A stretch of 51,972 nucleotides of DNA. It comes from Sedimentisphaerales bacterium. GTDB taxonomy: Bacteria > Planctomycetota > Phycisphaerae > Sedimentisphaerales > SG8-4. The stretch covers positions 1 through 51,972 of the forward strand of contig JAFGJR010000048.1 of NCBI GenBank assembly GCA_016928975.1. The letters run 5' to 3'. Positions 15,978-24,670 of this stretch are shown here, in pieces (position 1 is the first letter of the stretch; each line of letters starts with the position of its first letter). A program made the position numbers and the translations under genes. The notes under the pieces were generated by a model that was not told the DNA's origin, did no database searches, and worked only from the letters and a program-made list of their open reading frames with translations.

Positions 15978-16964
15978 CTACCCGAAGTGCAGCTCGACGG
16001 TGTCTTTGTCGTGGAGGACGTGGGTGAGATGGACGCTTTGGCCGGGGTAGACGTCGGTGCCCCAGATGCGGGCGGACTTGAGCTTCTCGGCCAGCTCCCG
16101 GTGGATGACCGCGGCCAGGTCCTGGACCGTGGCGCCGACGGGCAGCGTGAAGGGCGCCTCCATGTCCGCCGGCTTGCCGGGCGGCTTGGCGTAGACGCGA
16201 AGGATGCTCAACCGGCGAAACAGCAGTTCGGTGAGCCTGTCGAGTCCCTCGGCGGTCTGCGTGGAGACCGGGAGGAACTCAATGGGCTTGTCGACGGACT
16301 TCCTGGCCAGCTCGAACGCGCCGGGCGGCGCAAGATCGAGCTTCGTGCAGATGCACACCGCCTTCTTGCCCAGAGCGTTGCCCTGGCTGTCCACAGCCGG
16401 CGTCTTCTCGTCGAGCAGGAGGTTGCGGGATTCGAGGAAATCCAACAGCACGAGCGCCTGCTCCTCGATGTCCTGCGACAGATCGATCACCACGGCGATG
16501 ATGTCGCAGTTGCGGTAGGTGCCCACCTGGCCCGGCGCCGCGTAATCGGCGGTGATCGGCGGCGTGTCCACGAGCTGGATCTGCACATCCTGATAGTGCA
16601 CCATGCCGGGCACCGGAGCGTGCGTGGCGAAGGGGAAATCGGCGACCACGACCCTGGCATTCGTCAGCGTGGCCAGCAGGCTGCTCTTGCCGGTATTGGG
16701 CAAACCCAGCAGGACGACCTGGCCGGCCCCGGTCCGCGGCACGTGGAAGATATCCGCGTGCGCGCCGCTTTTCTTCTGCTGGGTGGCCGCTTCCTTCAGG
16801 CTGCTGAGCTTGCGGCGCAGGTCCGCCCTCAGGCCGTCGGTGCCTTTGTGCTTGGGCATGACCGACAGCATCTGCTCCAACGCGAGGATCTTCTCCTCAT
16901 TCGTCTGGGCACTGCGGAACCATTCTTCCGCTTTCTTGTAGTCTGGTGGTAAGTTCGCAGGCAT
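15978..16964 (-). CDS. DRG/Obg-like GTPase with C-terminal TGS domain
   Basis: The protein has 328 residues. It has a helical N-terminal segment (residues 10-65), then a G domain with the P-loop GLPNTGKSS at 87-95, switch region VADFPFATHAPVPG, G3 LVDTPP and G4 CTKLDLA. The last 60 residues form a TGS domain (PFTLPVGATVQDLAAVIHRE, ending DKDTVELHFG). DRG-type GTPases associate with ribosomes or RNA; no specific partner is evident here. GAGGTGG precedes the ATG at 16964, which I prefer to the one seven codons upstream. A TATAAT box lies upstream on the minus strand at 17012-17017. Confidence 0.9.
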   Translation of the reverse strand: MPANLPPDYKKAEEWFRSAQTNEEKILALEQMLSVMPKHKGTDGLRADLRRKLSSLKEAATQQKKSGAHADIFHVPRTGAGQVVLLGLPNTGKSSLLATLTNARVVVADFPFATHAPVPGMVHYQDVQIQLVDTPPITADYAAPGQVGTYRNCDIIAVVIDLSQDIEEQALVLLDFLESRNLLLDEKTPAVDSQGNALGKKAVCICTKLDLAPPGAFELARKSVDKPIEFLPVSTQTAEGLDRLTELLFRRLSILRVYAKPPGKPADMEAPFTLPVGATVQDLAAVIHRELAEKLKSARIWGTDVYPGQSVHLTHVLHDKDTVELHFG

Positions 16965-17011
16965 AGAAACCACCTCGAAGGCCATCTTTCTGTCTGGGCC
17001 ATACGTTTTCG

Positions 17012-17017
17012 ATTATA
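17012..17017 (-). promoter_or_regulatory. Candidate -10 box for the TGS GTPase gene
   Basis: The minus strand reads TATAAT, with TTTTCA 17 bases further upstream as a weak -35. It lies about 50 bases before the GTPase start. Confidence 0.4.
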
Positions 17018-17124
17018 CTACAATCAAATGACGGTGAAAATACCGCACCTCCACACCCAAGCCATGAACTGGCGTGTTTCGAATGTGACGGGTAAGTGCT
17101 CGTGCATGCAAGGGCAGGTCGAGA

Positions 17125-17658
17125 GTGTTAGAGGATAGGTCCTTAGTCCGACGGTTCAATGCAGGGGACACGCAGGCGTTGGGCCGAATCTACGAGAAGT
17201 ATAGGCGTGGTCTATTCCAGGTGGCGGGCGCCCTGCTGCACGACCCGGCGGCCGTCGAGGACGTAGTCCACGACGCGTTCGTTGCCTTCGCCTCCCAAGC
17301 GGGGCGATTCGAGCTGAAAGGCTCGCTCAAGGGCTACCTGGCGATCTGCGTGGCCAACCGGGCCCGGAACATCGCCCGCCAGGACAGACCGATCAGTCCG
17401 GAACGACTGCGCCAAGTGGAGCCCCAGCGGGATTCTTCGGAGATTGCGGCGGACTCGGATTTGCACGAGAAGGTCCGCGCTACTCTGGCCGGCCTGGCGC
17501 CGGAGCAGAATCAGACGATTGTCCTGCACGTGCTTGGCTCGCTGCGGTTCCGCGAGATTGCCCATCAGACCGGCGAATCGGTCAACACGGTCAAGAGCCG
17601 GTATCGCTACGGGATCGCGAAGCTGCGGTCCGTGTTAGATGGTCAGGTGGAACGATGA
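17125..17658 (+). CDS. ECF RNA polymerase sigma factor (pair 1)
   Basis: The 177-residue sigma-70-family protein contains only regions 2 and 4, as in ECF sigma factors. Region 2 runs through LGRIYEKYRRGLFQVAGALL and AVEDVVHDAFVAFASQ. Region 4 has LAPEQNQTIVLHVLGSLRF, REIAHQTGESVNTVKSRY and RYGIAKLRSVL. The GTG at 17125 follows AGGTCGAGA and gives normal length. The stop overlaps the start of the membrane-protein gene by ATGA, so both should be co-translated. This is the most diverged of the four sigma factors in the cluster: it lacks the CRNVAxDM motif and has VANRARNIARQ instead. Confidence 0.88.
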   Translation: MLEDRSLVRRFNAGDTQALGRIYEKYRRGLFQVAGALLHDPAAVEDVVHDAFVAFASQAGRFELKGSLKGYLAICVANRARNIARQDRPISPERLRQVEPQRDSSEIAADSDLHEKVRATLAGLAPEQNQTIVLHVLGSLRFREIAHQTGESVNTVKSRYRYGIAKLRSVLDGQVER

Positions 17659-18767
17659 ATCGATCCAGGAGAATCAGGAGCCTGATAAGAGCAGCCTGCC
17701 GGACGGGTTCCGGCGGGTCCGACTGGACCGCTGCCGATGAGCGCATCGTCAGCGATGCCTCAATAATCATGAAACGAGCGGTGAACAACCGTCAAGGCTG
17801 TCGCCGCGTTGCACTATGGAGAAAGATCATGAAAAGCCCATACACCAGAGCGGCCGCCGTGGCAGCAATTGGCTTGGCCGTGCTTTCCGTTTTGTTCCCG
17901 ATGCGACATGGCATTGTCCCGGAAAGCGTTGCCTTAGCCGATGTCCAGAAGGCAGTCCAGGCACAGGAGACCGTCTTTACGACCGGGACGCGGACGATCA
18001 CATTCCAGGAGAAACCGGCCTTCGTCCCGCCGGGGGTGGATGCTCTCTTCGAGAGGCCCAAGGGCGACACGGGCCCCTTCGTGCTTGAGTTCAATGCCGA
18101 GAGCTACTTGTCGCCCCAGGGGTACGCGACGAAGATCTATGCCCAAGACGGGACGCTCGTTTTGCAGGCGAGCGTACACAATGAAACGGGCAAGGCCACC
18201 CTTCTGCTGCCCACGGCCAAGGTCTATGTCCAGTTCGATGTGGTTGAGCCCTATCGCCAGAGGATGGCCGCCTTCACAATTCAAGGTTTCATCGACATGA
18301 TCTACAAGTCGGGCGATTCTCGAGAGGTTGGCCCCAAACGCGTACAGGGTGTCGAAGCCGTTGGGTTCGAGGCCGGCCCCTGGGACGAACAGGCGCTGCA
18401 GGGAATCAATCCATACTTCGTCAGACTGCTCTTCAACATCCAGCAGGGCACAGGGCGCGTGTGGATCGATCCTGAAACCAAGTTGCCAATTCAGACTGAA
18501 GGCGAAATCAAGTTGAAGGCGTGCATACTGAGCCTTTTCAAAGACGCTGATGCCAAACAGATCGATAACAACTTCCAGTGGGGCGTCGAGATCGATGAAT
18601 CGGTGTTCGCTCCCGAAATCCCCGAAGACTACCGGGAACTGACTCTGCCCAGCACCGCGGCACTGGGGATCGCAGCCTCTTCCGTCACCTTGGCGGCCAT
18701 CGCGCCCTGGTGCATTTTCTTCATCAGGTGGTCTCGTCGCCGTGCCCAGGCATCAAGGGTATGCTGA
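17655..18767 (+). CDS. Membrane partner of ECF sigma, LolA/RseB-like sensor (pair 1)
   Basis: The protein has 370 residues. It has a short polar N-terminus (about 55 residues), then KIMKSPYTRAAAVAAIGLAV leading into a transmembrane helix. A beta-rich domain of about 240 residues follows, then IPEDYRELTLPS, a second transmembrane helix (ALGIAASSVTLAAIAPWCIF) and an Arg-rich end (RWSRRRAQ). Both ends are predicted cytoplasmic with the middle in the periplasm. The ATGA overlap with the sigma gene suggests an anti-sigma or sensor role. The N-terminus lacks a recognisable zinc anti-sigma motif (HxxxCxxC). The fold assignment is inferred from strand pattern. Confidence 0.78.
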   Translation: MNRSRRIRSLIRAACRTGSGGSDWTAADERIVSDASIIMKRAVNNRQGCRRVALWRKIMKSPYTRAAAVAAIGLAVLSVLFPMRHGIVPESVALADVQKAVQAQETVFTTGTRTITFQEKPAFVPPGVDALFERPKGDTGPFVLEFNAESYLSPQGYATKIYAQDGTLVLQASVHNETGKATLLLPTAKVYVQFDVVEPYRQRMAAFTIQGFIDMIYKSGDSREVGPKRVQGVEAVGFEAGPWDEQALQGINPYFVRLLFNIQQGTGRVWIDPETKLPIQTEGEIKLKACILSLFKDADAKQIDNNFQWGVEIDESVFAPEIPEDYRELTLPSTAALGIAASSVTLAAIAPWCIFFIRWSRRRAQASRVC

Positions 18768-18823
18768 CGGCGATTGACCGTGCGAGCTTCTGCTCCAGGC
18801 GAGACCACGATCGCCAACCAAGG

Positions 18824-18855
18824 GCCCTGTGGCATTCCGCAGGGCTTTCTTGTTT
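18824..18855 (+). terminator. Hairpin and T-rich tail after pair 1
   Basis: GCCCTGTGG and CCGCAGGGC pair (one G-T wobble) around CATT, followed by TTTCTTGTTT. It fits a Rho-independent terminator for pair 1, about 90 bases before the next sigma gene. A similar hairpin precedes pair 3. Confidence 0.55.
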
Positions 18856-18942
18856 GATCCTGAGTTTTGCGCCGATTTTTCCGAGCGAGCGAGGACATAA
18901 TGGTGAAAAACAGATCTGCTCTGCGGTATTTGGCAAGTGAGC

Positions 18943-19473
18943 ATGACGAACGCTGAGGACCCCATCCTTGTCCGGCGAGCCTTGCAGGCGGACCCGGAGA
19001 GCTTTGGCCAGTTGTGCCGGCGGCATTATCCCGCGCTGGTGGCCGTGGCCGATTCCATCCTGCTGGACCATCATCTGGCGGAAGATGCCGCCCAGGAAGC
19101 GCTCGCGCACGCCTGCCGGCAGCTTCCCGGGCTCAGGAAGCCCGAGCTTTTCGGCCCGTGGGTAGCCGCGATCTGCCGGAACGTGGCCAAGGACATGCTG
19201 CGAGACCGGCAAAGGCAGCGAACGGCTGTCTCCGACCGCGAAACGCAGAATTCAGATGGCCCGGACGGGCAGCGGATGGAGGTCTTGGCCGAGGCACTTC
19301 AGCGCCTACCCCAGCATTTGCGCGAGGTGGTTTACCTGCGCTACTACAACGGCTTGAGCTATCATCAGATCAGCGGGGTCCTCAGCGCATCCCAGGAATC
19401 CATCGATGGCCGGCTGCGGCGGGCCAAAAACAAGATCGCCGCGTTCATGAAGGCAAAGGGCTTCGAGCCCTGA
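18943..19473 (+). CDS. ECF RNA polymerase sigma factor (pair 2)
   Basis: The 176-residue protein has regions 2 and 4 only. Region 2 contains FGQLCRRHYPALVAVADSIL, HHLAEDAAQEALAHACRQL and the promoter-melting WVAAICRNVAKDML. Region 4 contains LPQHLREVVYLRYYNGLSYH, then QISGVLSASQESIDGRLRRA. It is closest to the pair 3 sigma, sharing LAEDAAQ, AAICRNVA and YLRYYN. The start is taken at the ATG; a GTG two codons earlier is possible and neither has a strong ribosome site. The partner membrane gene begins 13 bases after the stop. Targets probably include its own operon, but no promoter motif was identified. Confidence 0.88.
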   Translation: MTNAEDPILVRRALQADPESFGQLCRRHYPALVAVADSILLDHHLAEDAAQEALAHACRQLPGLRKPELFGPWVAAICRNVAKDMLRDRQRQRTAVSDRETQNSDGPDGQRMEVLAEALQRLPQHLREVVYLRYYNGLSYHQISGVLSASQESIDGRLRRAKNKIAAFMKAKGFEP

Positions 19474-19486
19474 GGCGTGATTACCT

Positions 19487-20578
19487 ATGAACCGAAGAGA
19501 TGACATCGACCGGCTGGACGAACTGCTGGCAAACCACTTGCGGCGGGAGCCCGTTGTGTTTGATTTCGACCAGTGGGCCAACAGGTTTCCCGCAGACGCA
19601 AGGCTGGTGCAATCGGGTTTTCCCCAGACGGTCTCAAATCGAAGAACTCAACTGGTGCAGATTGGGAGGCATATCATGACAAGTCGATATACAAGACTCG
19701 TCGGCGCAGCGGCGGTCGTGCTGGCGGCCCTGTCGTTCCTGTTCCCCGGCGGCAACGGAATCGTGCCGGAGAGCGTCGCCTGGGCCGACGTCCAGAAGGC
19801 CATGGAACAAGTGCACACCATCCGTGTCACCGGCACGCGGAGCTTCTTCCTCTCACAGGACGAGATACCGACCCGCAGGCTCGGTCTTGAGAAACTGTTC
19901 TCGTTCTCGCACGGCTACGTCGACCGGACCTTCACGGAGGATGGGCAACTGATGATCGAGTTCGCCTACGATCTCCCGTCCGGGACGATGACGGTCCTGT
20001 TTCCCCCCCAGAAGAAGTACTTTCGGACGAAGGCACCCCAGACGTTCCACGAAAGAACCAGACAGGTGACGTTCCAGCAGTTCGGGGAATGGCTGTTTGT
20101 CTCTGGAGACTATCGCAAGATCGGTCCCAATGATGTGCAGGGGATCCAGGCCATCGGCTTCGAGGTCTCTGATCTGCTCGGCCGCGTCAAGGCAAAGCTG
20201 GGGTTCGACAGCAAACTGAGCAAACTGATGGACTTGTTCTTCTCCTGCGGCGACTTCGACGCCCGGATGTGGGTGAACCCGGAGACCCGGCGGCCCATCC
20301 AGCTCGAAGCAGAGGGCAAGGTCAACCCCTGCCTCGTGACCGGCTACCGCGAAATGACGCTCCGCGAGATTGATGACCGCTGGGATTACGATGTGGAGCT
20401 TGACGACGCCCAGTTCCTGCCCACCATCCCCGAAGACTACGGGGAGCTGACCTTGCCGGTGGCTCTGAAAGTCCAAGCGGCCTTGCACCTGGCCGGCGCG
20501 GCTTCCATCGCGCCCATCCTTGTGGCCGTGAGGCGCTCGCGGCGACGCAGGACCAAGATGCCTGGAGTGGCCTGTTGA
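19487..20578 (+). CDS. Membrane partner of ECF sigma, LolA/RseB-like sensor (pair 2)
   Basis: The 363-residue protein has the same plan as in pair 1. The cytoplasmic N-terminus of about 65 residues begins with DIDRLDELLANHLRREPVVF, followed by the RHIMTSRYTRL motif. A transmembrane helix (VGAAAVVLAALSFLFPG) leads into a periplasmic domain starting NGIVPESVAWADVQKAMEQV. The FLPTIPEDYGELTLPV motif comes just before a C-terminal hydrophobic helix and a RRSRRRR tail. The NGIVPESVAxADVQKA sequence is shared nearly word for word with pair 1, so these two are recent paralogues. DRLDELxA at the N-terminus recurs in pair 3 and may be the sigma-binding part (inference). Confidence 0.8.
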   Translation: MNRRDDIDRLDELLANHLRREPVVFDFDQWANRFPADARLVQSGFPQTVSNRRTQLVQIGRHIMTSRYTRLVGAAAVVLAALSFLFPGGNGIVPESVAWADVQKAMEQVHTIRVTGTRSFFLSQDEIPTRRLGLEKLFSFSHGYVDRTFTEDGQLMIEFAYDLPSGTMTVLFPPQKKYFRTKAPQTFHERTRQVTFQQFGEWLFVSGDYRKIGPNDVQGIQAIGFEVSDLLGRVKAKLGFDSKLSKLMDLFFSCGDFDARMWVNPETRRPIQLEAEGKVNPCLVTGYREMTLREIDDRWDYDVELDDAQFLPTIPEDYGELTLPVALKVQAALHLAGAASIAPILVAVRRSRRRRTKMPGVAC

Positions 20579-20974
20579 CATCCCCCGCATGCGACTTGCG
20601 TTGAAGACAGTCCGGCATTCGCGGTATGTGGTGTGCCAGATGGCGGAAGTAGGGGCGCCGACGGTATGCCTTTGCGAGATTCCTTGACAAGCCCAGCGAT
20701 TGCGAACTCGCCGGGAGCCTGTGGAGACAGGATGACTGGCACCATAGCGAAAACCCGTCGTGGCTCACCGGACGCGCTGGAATTGAGGTCCCGATTGCGG
20801 TATCATTGACAATGTGACATGCAGGAGCAGTCACTATGACGTCAAACGGCAAATCCCGGTTCAAATGCCGACTGATACTCCTCGGCCGTTCGACATAGGC
20901 ACGAACACACCGAAACTGGCGGAAGGTGGTTGAGCGAACTCGAAAGCGACCGGCAAAAGGGAGGCTTGAGCGCG
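20579..20974. other. Intergenic region without a supported gene
   Basis: About 400 bases between pair 2 and the PDZ-like lipoprotein. Open frames are short and lack ribosome sites. A GGTTCAAAT near 20863 resembles a tRNA T-loop, but no cloverleaf forms around it. I see no convincing promoter. Confidence 0.45.
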
Positions 20975-22099
20975 ATGTGGGATGACGCAAGAGCGATGTG
21001 CCGCTTGCTGTGTGTTGCGATGGTATGTTCCGTGATCCAGTTCGCCGGCTGTCGCAAGTCCGCGGACGTGATGGAGGGCGAACCGCTGTCCGAAGTGCTG
21101 CTGCGATACACCCCGCAAGTTGGACAGACGCTTGAATACCATGTCTTCATGAATCTCGAGAAGAAGTGTTTCGAGAACGGAAAATGGCTGACAGAGGGCA
21201 ACGAGAGAGGGCAGATGACCTTCTCGATAACAGCCATCGAGCGTACCGGTGACGGGTACCGCATGAAACTCGACGGGCAGTGGGGTCGCTCGAATGTCGC
21301 CAAGGAGACGGCCGACGTCATGAGAGACAAGCTTGACGCGGCGCGATCGGTTGCACCAATCATTTCCGATCGGTACGTGAGCGACAAAGCCGGCACGCAC
21401 AACCTGTGTTTTCCCGATGACCCCGTACGCCCCGGGGACGAATGGAGCGGCTCGGTTGTCTTCACGTTCGGTGATCTGGCCACAGTGGAAGCGCCGACAC
21501 TGGACGTGTCCTATCGACTCATCAAGGCCGTCAAGAATAGTGGCGGCCGGTACTGTCTGATAGAATGCAGGCCCGCGCAGGATCGAATCGAAGTTCCCTT
21601 GCAGATCGGCCAGCTCGGATTGCGGTGTGATGCCACAGCGACCGTGGTGGCAGTACGGGAAGACTGTGACGCTCACAGCAAGATCCACGTGGGCGACGTG
21701 TTGGTTGCCATGAACGGCCACCGGGCCGCCACCGCAGAGGATTGGCGTATCCTGTACGACAGATTCGTCGAGATGCCGAACGATGTGGGTTCGACCGTCA
21801 CTCTAACGGTCCAGAGAGACGGCCAGGCGCGCGATGTTGAGGTGACGAAAACCTTTGCCACGCTGGGTACGATGGAGGTCGCCCTCAGCGACGCGACGCG
21901 CAAGGTGATCTTTGACGTGGACCGGGGGATCATCGTATCCGATGAAGCATCACCGCAGTATTCGGTGATGTACCATTTCGTCGACGCATACCCCTTTGTG
22001 GACGACTGCATGGGCGCGGGCACCTTCGAGCGCAGCGCCGGAACGACGGTTGGGCCGCGGGTATACTACAACCAGTACAGGATCACGCTGGTGCACTGA
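20975..22099 (+). CDS. Lipoprotein with a PDZ-like domain
   Basis: The protein has 374 residues and is not recognised as a named family. The signal (CRLLCVAMVCSVIQFAGC) has a lipobox Cys near residue 26. Residues 35-220 form a beta-rich region with an IERTGDGYRMKLDGQWG strand. Around residues 225-290 there is a PDZ-like module (HSKIHVGDVLVAMNGHRAAT, then GSTVTLTVQRDGQARDVEV). No protease triad is visible. It sits inside the sigma/membrane cluster and could be a regulated envelope protein, but that is inference. GGGAGG at 20960 supports the ATG at 20975; the longer frame from a TTG has weaker support. Confidence 0.7.
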   Translation: MWDDARAMCRLLCVAMVCSVIQFAGCRKSADVMEGEPLSEVLLRYTPQVGQTLEYHVFMNLEKKCFENGKWLTEGNERGQMTFSITAIERTGDGYRMKLDGQWGRSNVAKETADVMRDKLDAARSVAPIISDRYVSDKAGTHNLCFPDDPVRPGDEWSGSVVFTFGDLATVEAPTLDVSYRLIKAVKNSGGRYCLIECRPAQDRIEVPLQIGQLGLRCDATATVVAVREDCDAHSKIHVGDVLVAMNGHRAATAEDWRILYDRFVEMPNDVGSTVTLTVQRDGQARDVEVTKTFATLGTMEVALSDATRKVIFDVDRGIIVSDEASPQYSVMYHFVDAYPFVDDCMGAGTFERSAGTTVGPRVYYNQYRITLVH

Positions 22100-22111
22100 C
22101 GAGGCGACGGT

Positions 22112-22320
22112 GTGCGCAGGCAAGGGACCTGCCCCGTGAGTTCACTTCGTTCGATTTCGACCGGTGGCCCGGCCGGTGTCCCGAGGATACGGGGCTTCTG
22201 CAATCTGGTCTTCCCTTGGCTGGCCGTGGACGGAAAGAGCCAACTTGTGCAGATTGGAAGGCAGATTACGGCAAGACGTTCGACGCGTCGCAGGGGCACG
22301 CTACCTGTGACGGAGACGTG
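22112..22320 (+). pseudogene. Remnant of a fifth sigma-partner membrane protein gene
   Basis: The bases around 22137-22265 align with the N-terminal coding part of the pair 2 partner (19540-19670). REFTSFDFDRWPGRCPEDTG and LLQSGLP match REPVVFDFDQWANRFPADAR and LVQSGFP. Further on, in a shifted frame, SQLVQIGRQI matches TQLVQIGRHI. The transmembrane helix and sensor domain are gone. The frame change near 22235 and the loss of the rest show a dead duplicate. A strong terminator follows at 22360. Confidence 0.65.
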
Positions 22321-22359
22321 ATTCTGCGTGCTCACGACTCGAATTCAGAGTATCCTCAC

Positions 22360-22399
22360 GAAAGCCTGGCAGTGAGCTGCCGGGCTTTCTCGTTTTTGC
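22360..22399 (+). terminator. Strong Rho-independent-type terminator before pair 3
   Basis: GAAAGCCTGGCAG and CTGCCGGGCTTTC form a 13-bp stem (one wobble) with a TGAG loop, followed by TCGTTTTTGC. It insulates pair 3 from upstream transcription. Confidence 0.68.
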
Positions 22400-22450
22400 A
22401 GGATTCCTGCGCCCGGACTTCGCCGGCGGGAGAGACTTGTCTGTAGAAAT

Positions 22451-22996
22451 GTGACAGAGAGCACAGATGCCAACCTGGTCGCAGCGGCCCTTCGGGGCGA
22501 TGCAGAGAGCTTCAGCCGGCTATGCGAGCACTGCTATCCGGCTCTGGTGGCGATCGCGTACTCCCGGCTGGCCGAGCGGCATCTGGCGGAAGACGCGGCC
22601 CAGAAGACGCTTCTGGCCGCCTATCGCGATATCGCACGATTGAAGAAGCCGGAGAAGTTCGCCGGATGGCTGACGGCGATCTGCCGGAATGTCGCCGCCG
22701 ACATGGTCAAGACACGGGCCCGCCAAAGGCATGCCGAGATCGAGGATTGCGGTCCCGTTTTGCATACCAGTCATCACGAGAACGATACGGTCGCTGTCGT
22801 GCGGGAGATCCTCCTGCGATTGGAGCCGGAGATGAGGGACATCATCTATCTCCGGTACTACAACCAGATGAGCTACGCCCGGATCGCCGGGATGCTGGGG
22901 ATCGGCGAAGAGGCCGTCAACGGCAAGCTGAGACGCGCCAGAGACAGAATCCGCGACGAGCTGCAACGACGCGCGTCGATGGAGAGCGAACCATGA
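22451..22996 (+). CDS. ECF RNA polymerase sigma factor (pair 3)
   Basis: The 181-residue protein has region 2 (SRLCEHCYPALVAIAYSRLA, RHLAEDAAQKTLLAAYRDI, LTAICRNVAADMV) and region 4 (LEPEMRDIIYLRYYNQMSYA, GMLGIGEEAVNGKLRRARDR). It is read from a GTG at 22451, with no better ATG upstream. The stop overlaps the next gene as ATGA, indicating coupling. It is very similar to the pair 2 sigma (PALVA, LAEDAAQ, YLRYYN), which points to tandem duplication. A strong terminator lies 60 bases upstream, so it must have its own promoter in that gap. Confidence 0.88.
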   Translation: MTESTDANLVAAALRGDAESFSRLCEHCYPALVAIAYSRLAERHLAEDAAQKTLLAAYRDIARLKKPEKFAGWLTAICRNVAADMVKTRARQRHAEIEDCGPVLHTSHHENDTVAVVREILLRLEPEMRDIIYLRYYNQMSYARIAGMLGIGEEAVNGKLRRARDRIRDELQRRASMESEP

Positions 22997-24036
22997 AAGA
23001 CAGGAATGAACCAGACCGGTTGGACGAGTTGATTACCCGCGCCGTCGATCTCGGCGAGGTCAAGTTCGATCAAGAGGCTTGGCTGGATCGGCTTGCCTCA
23101 CGAGAGTCCGGCCAGGCGAAAGCTGAACCACACAGAAAGATATGGAGAACGATTATGGATAGTAGATTCACAAAATACTCGGTCGCGGCGACGATCCTCG
23201 TCGCCGCGTCGGTCGTTTTGTTCGATCCACTGGGCCTGTTCGGCGGCCGGCACGGCGTCGTGCTGGCGGAGGTCGCCAAAAGAGTGAACGAAATGGGCAC
23301 GTCTGTCAGCACGTGCACGCGAACCGTCTGGGAACAGGGTCGGGAAGAGCCGTGCCTCAGGGCCAACGCCACCGTATATGCTTCTCCGGAGCACGGCTAC
23401 ATGGAGGAGCAATATGATGCCGATGGCAATCTGACCCACCGAGCCTATATTCTCAAGGAATCCCGGCGGTTCATCCTCGTGATTCCCGCCGAGAAGAAGT
23501 ACATGGAGATATCCATGTCGGAGGAGATATTCGATCGAATCACGGCGGTGCTCACGCCGGGCGGTTTGATCAGCCGTATTACCGCCGGCCCTTACACCGA
23601 GCTCGGGCGAAAGCGCCTGAATGGCCTTGAGGTCGAGGGCTTCGAAATCCGCGATCCTGAACTCTTGGCGGTTCCCAAGCCACTTGGATTCATCCTTCCG
23701 GTCAACGGCATTACGGCACGGGTGTGGATCGACGTGGAGTCCTCTCTCCCGGTCGAGATCGATATCGATTTCACGACCGATCGCGCACTGGTGGCGGGAT
23801 TCAAGAAGCTGCGCGCCGAGTTCAGGACCCACGACATCGAGTGGACCGCCGAGACCCCGGAGGGCATCTTCGACCCGAACATCCCCGCGGACTACACGCC
23901 GTTGAACCTGGAATCCACGATCAAAGACAATGCCGCGTGGATCGGCATCGGCTTCTTGCCGGTGGTTGGGATCATCGCCTACCGCAGACGCCGCCGGGCG
24001 ACATTGCGCCATCACCACGTTCGTGTAACGGGTTGA
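22993..24036 (+). CDS. Membrane partner of ECF sigma, LolA/RseB-like sensor (pair 3)
   Basis: The 347-residue protein begins MKDRNEPDRLDELITRAVDL, giving the DRLDEL motif also found in pair 2. After about 50 residues comes RTIMDSRFTKYSVAATILVA, the entry to the first transmembrane helix. A beta-rich periplasmic domain follows, with RRFILVIPAEKKYMEIS, ITARVWIDVESSLPVEI and FDPNIPADYTPLNLE. A second helix (AAWIGIGFLPVVGIIAY) and the tail RRRRRATLRHHH end the protein. The domain has the R(V/M)WxDPET-like signature of the outer-membrane lipoprotein-sorting fold, here RVWIDVES. The ATG at 22993 overlaps the sigma stop. A longer upstream frame runs antiparallel to sigma codon use and is rejected. 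Confidence 0.8.
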   Translation: MKDRNEPDRLDELITRAVDLGEVKFDQEAWLDRLASRESGQAKAEPHRKIWRTIMDSRFTKYSVAATILVAASVVLFDPLGLFGGRHGVVLAEVAKRVNEMGTSVSTCTRTVWEQGREEPCLRANATVYASPEHGYMEEQYDADGNLTHRAYILKESRRFILVIPAEKKYMEISMSEEIFDRITAVLTPGGLISRITAGPYTELGRKRLNGLEVEGFEIRDPELLAVPKPLGFILPVNGITARVWIDVESSLPVEIDIDFTTDRALVAGFKKLRAEFRTHDIEWTAETPEGIFDPNIPADYTPLNLESTIKDNAAWIGIGFLPVVGIIAYRRRRRATLRHHHVRVTG

Positions 24037-24235
24037 GAGCAGACCGTTGCTCCACTACTGAAGTCAGAGCGAGCCTCGTCCCAACGGCAAGGCTTGTCTT
24101 TACCCACATTGATGGGCGTAAGCCGGTGTTTCTATGGATGACTTTTCGCTTGCACGCGCGGCCCAAACACCCTATATTGAACCGTGATGGCGCAGTATTG
24201 AGCTCAAGCGTGCAGTTTCCCGCACTGGAAGGACG

Positions 24236-24670
24236 ATGAATCAGGAAGGGGAGACAACACGGCGGGAGTACTTGTTTCTTGAGGCAGTTGATCCTACTAC
24301 CGGCAAAACCTGCGTCGTGCAGATCTCGTATGGAAGGCTGCAGTCGCTTGCCAAAAGGGGGAAAGGGTTTGTCTTGGAGGCTGCCGAGACGCTCGTAGAG
24401 GTCCTCCTTAAACCGACAGCCGTCTTTGAGGGTCTGTGTTCGGACGACGACGAGGATGCGCGTGGCTATGGGTGGAGATGCTATTGTGGAGTACCGTCCT
24501 GCCGTTATGGGGCTAAGGGCGATAAGTTGCCTGTTCCGAGGAATCGTGTTTTCTTGGCTTTTGTGAACGCAGAGCGCGTAGTGTATAACTGGCGATGGGA
24601 ACCAACCGATGATGATCGCCGAGGTTTGCCGACAGGTCATCAGAATCGATTCAGGAGAAACCTCATATGA
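24236..24670 (+). CDS. Unknown protein, possible toxin of a two-gene module
   Basis: The 144-residue soluble protein is not assigned to a named family. Visible features are VLEAAETLVEVLLKPTAVFE, a Cys pair CYCGVPSC, VPRNRVFLAFVNAERVVYNW with RWEP, and a C-terminal RFRRNLI. An alternation of one helix and four strands ending in VxFVNxxxVVYNWRWE is reminiscent of RelE/barnase-like (BECR) nucleases, but no catalytic residues can be named. GGAAGGACG precedes the ATG. It overlaps the next gene by ATGA. It is AT-richer than the sigma genes on each side, suggesting a separate origin. Other possibilities include an adaptor or a phage-derived protein. Confidence 0.62.
   Translation: MNQEGETTRREYLFLEAVDPTTGKTCVVQISYGRLQSLAKRGKGFVLEAAETLVEVLLKPTAVFEGLCSDDDEDARGYGWRCYCGVPSCRYGAKGDKLPVPRNRVFLAFVNAERVVYNWRWEPTDDDRRGLPTGHQNRFRRNLI

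Noticed and set aside
20830..20890. A tRNA-like GGTTCAAAT loop
   Set aside because: The flanks pair as CGGCA/TGCCG with the wrong loop size, and no acceptor, D or anticodon arm can be built around it.
22522..22992. Extension of the pair 3 membrane protein upstream in a longer frame
   Set aside because: This stretch is the sigma gene in another frame; the ATG at 22993 in an ATGA overlap matches pairs 1 and 4.
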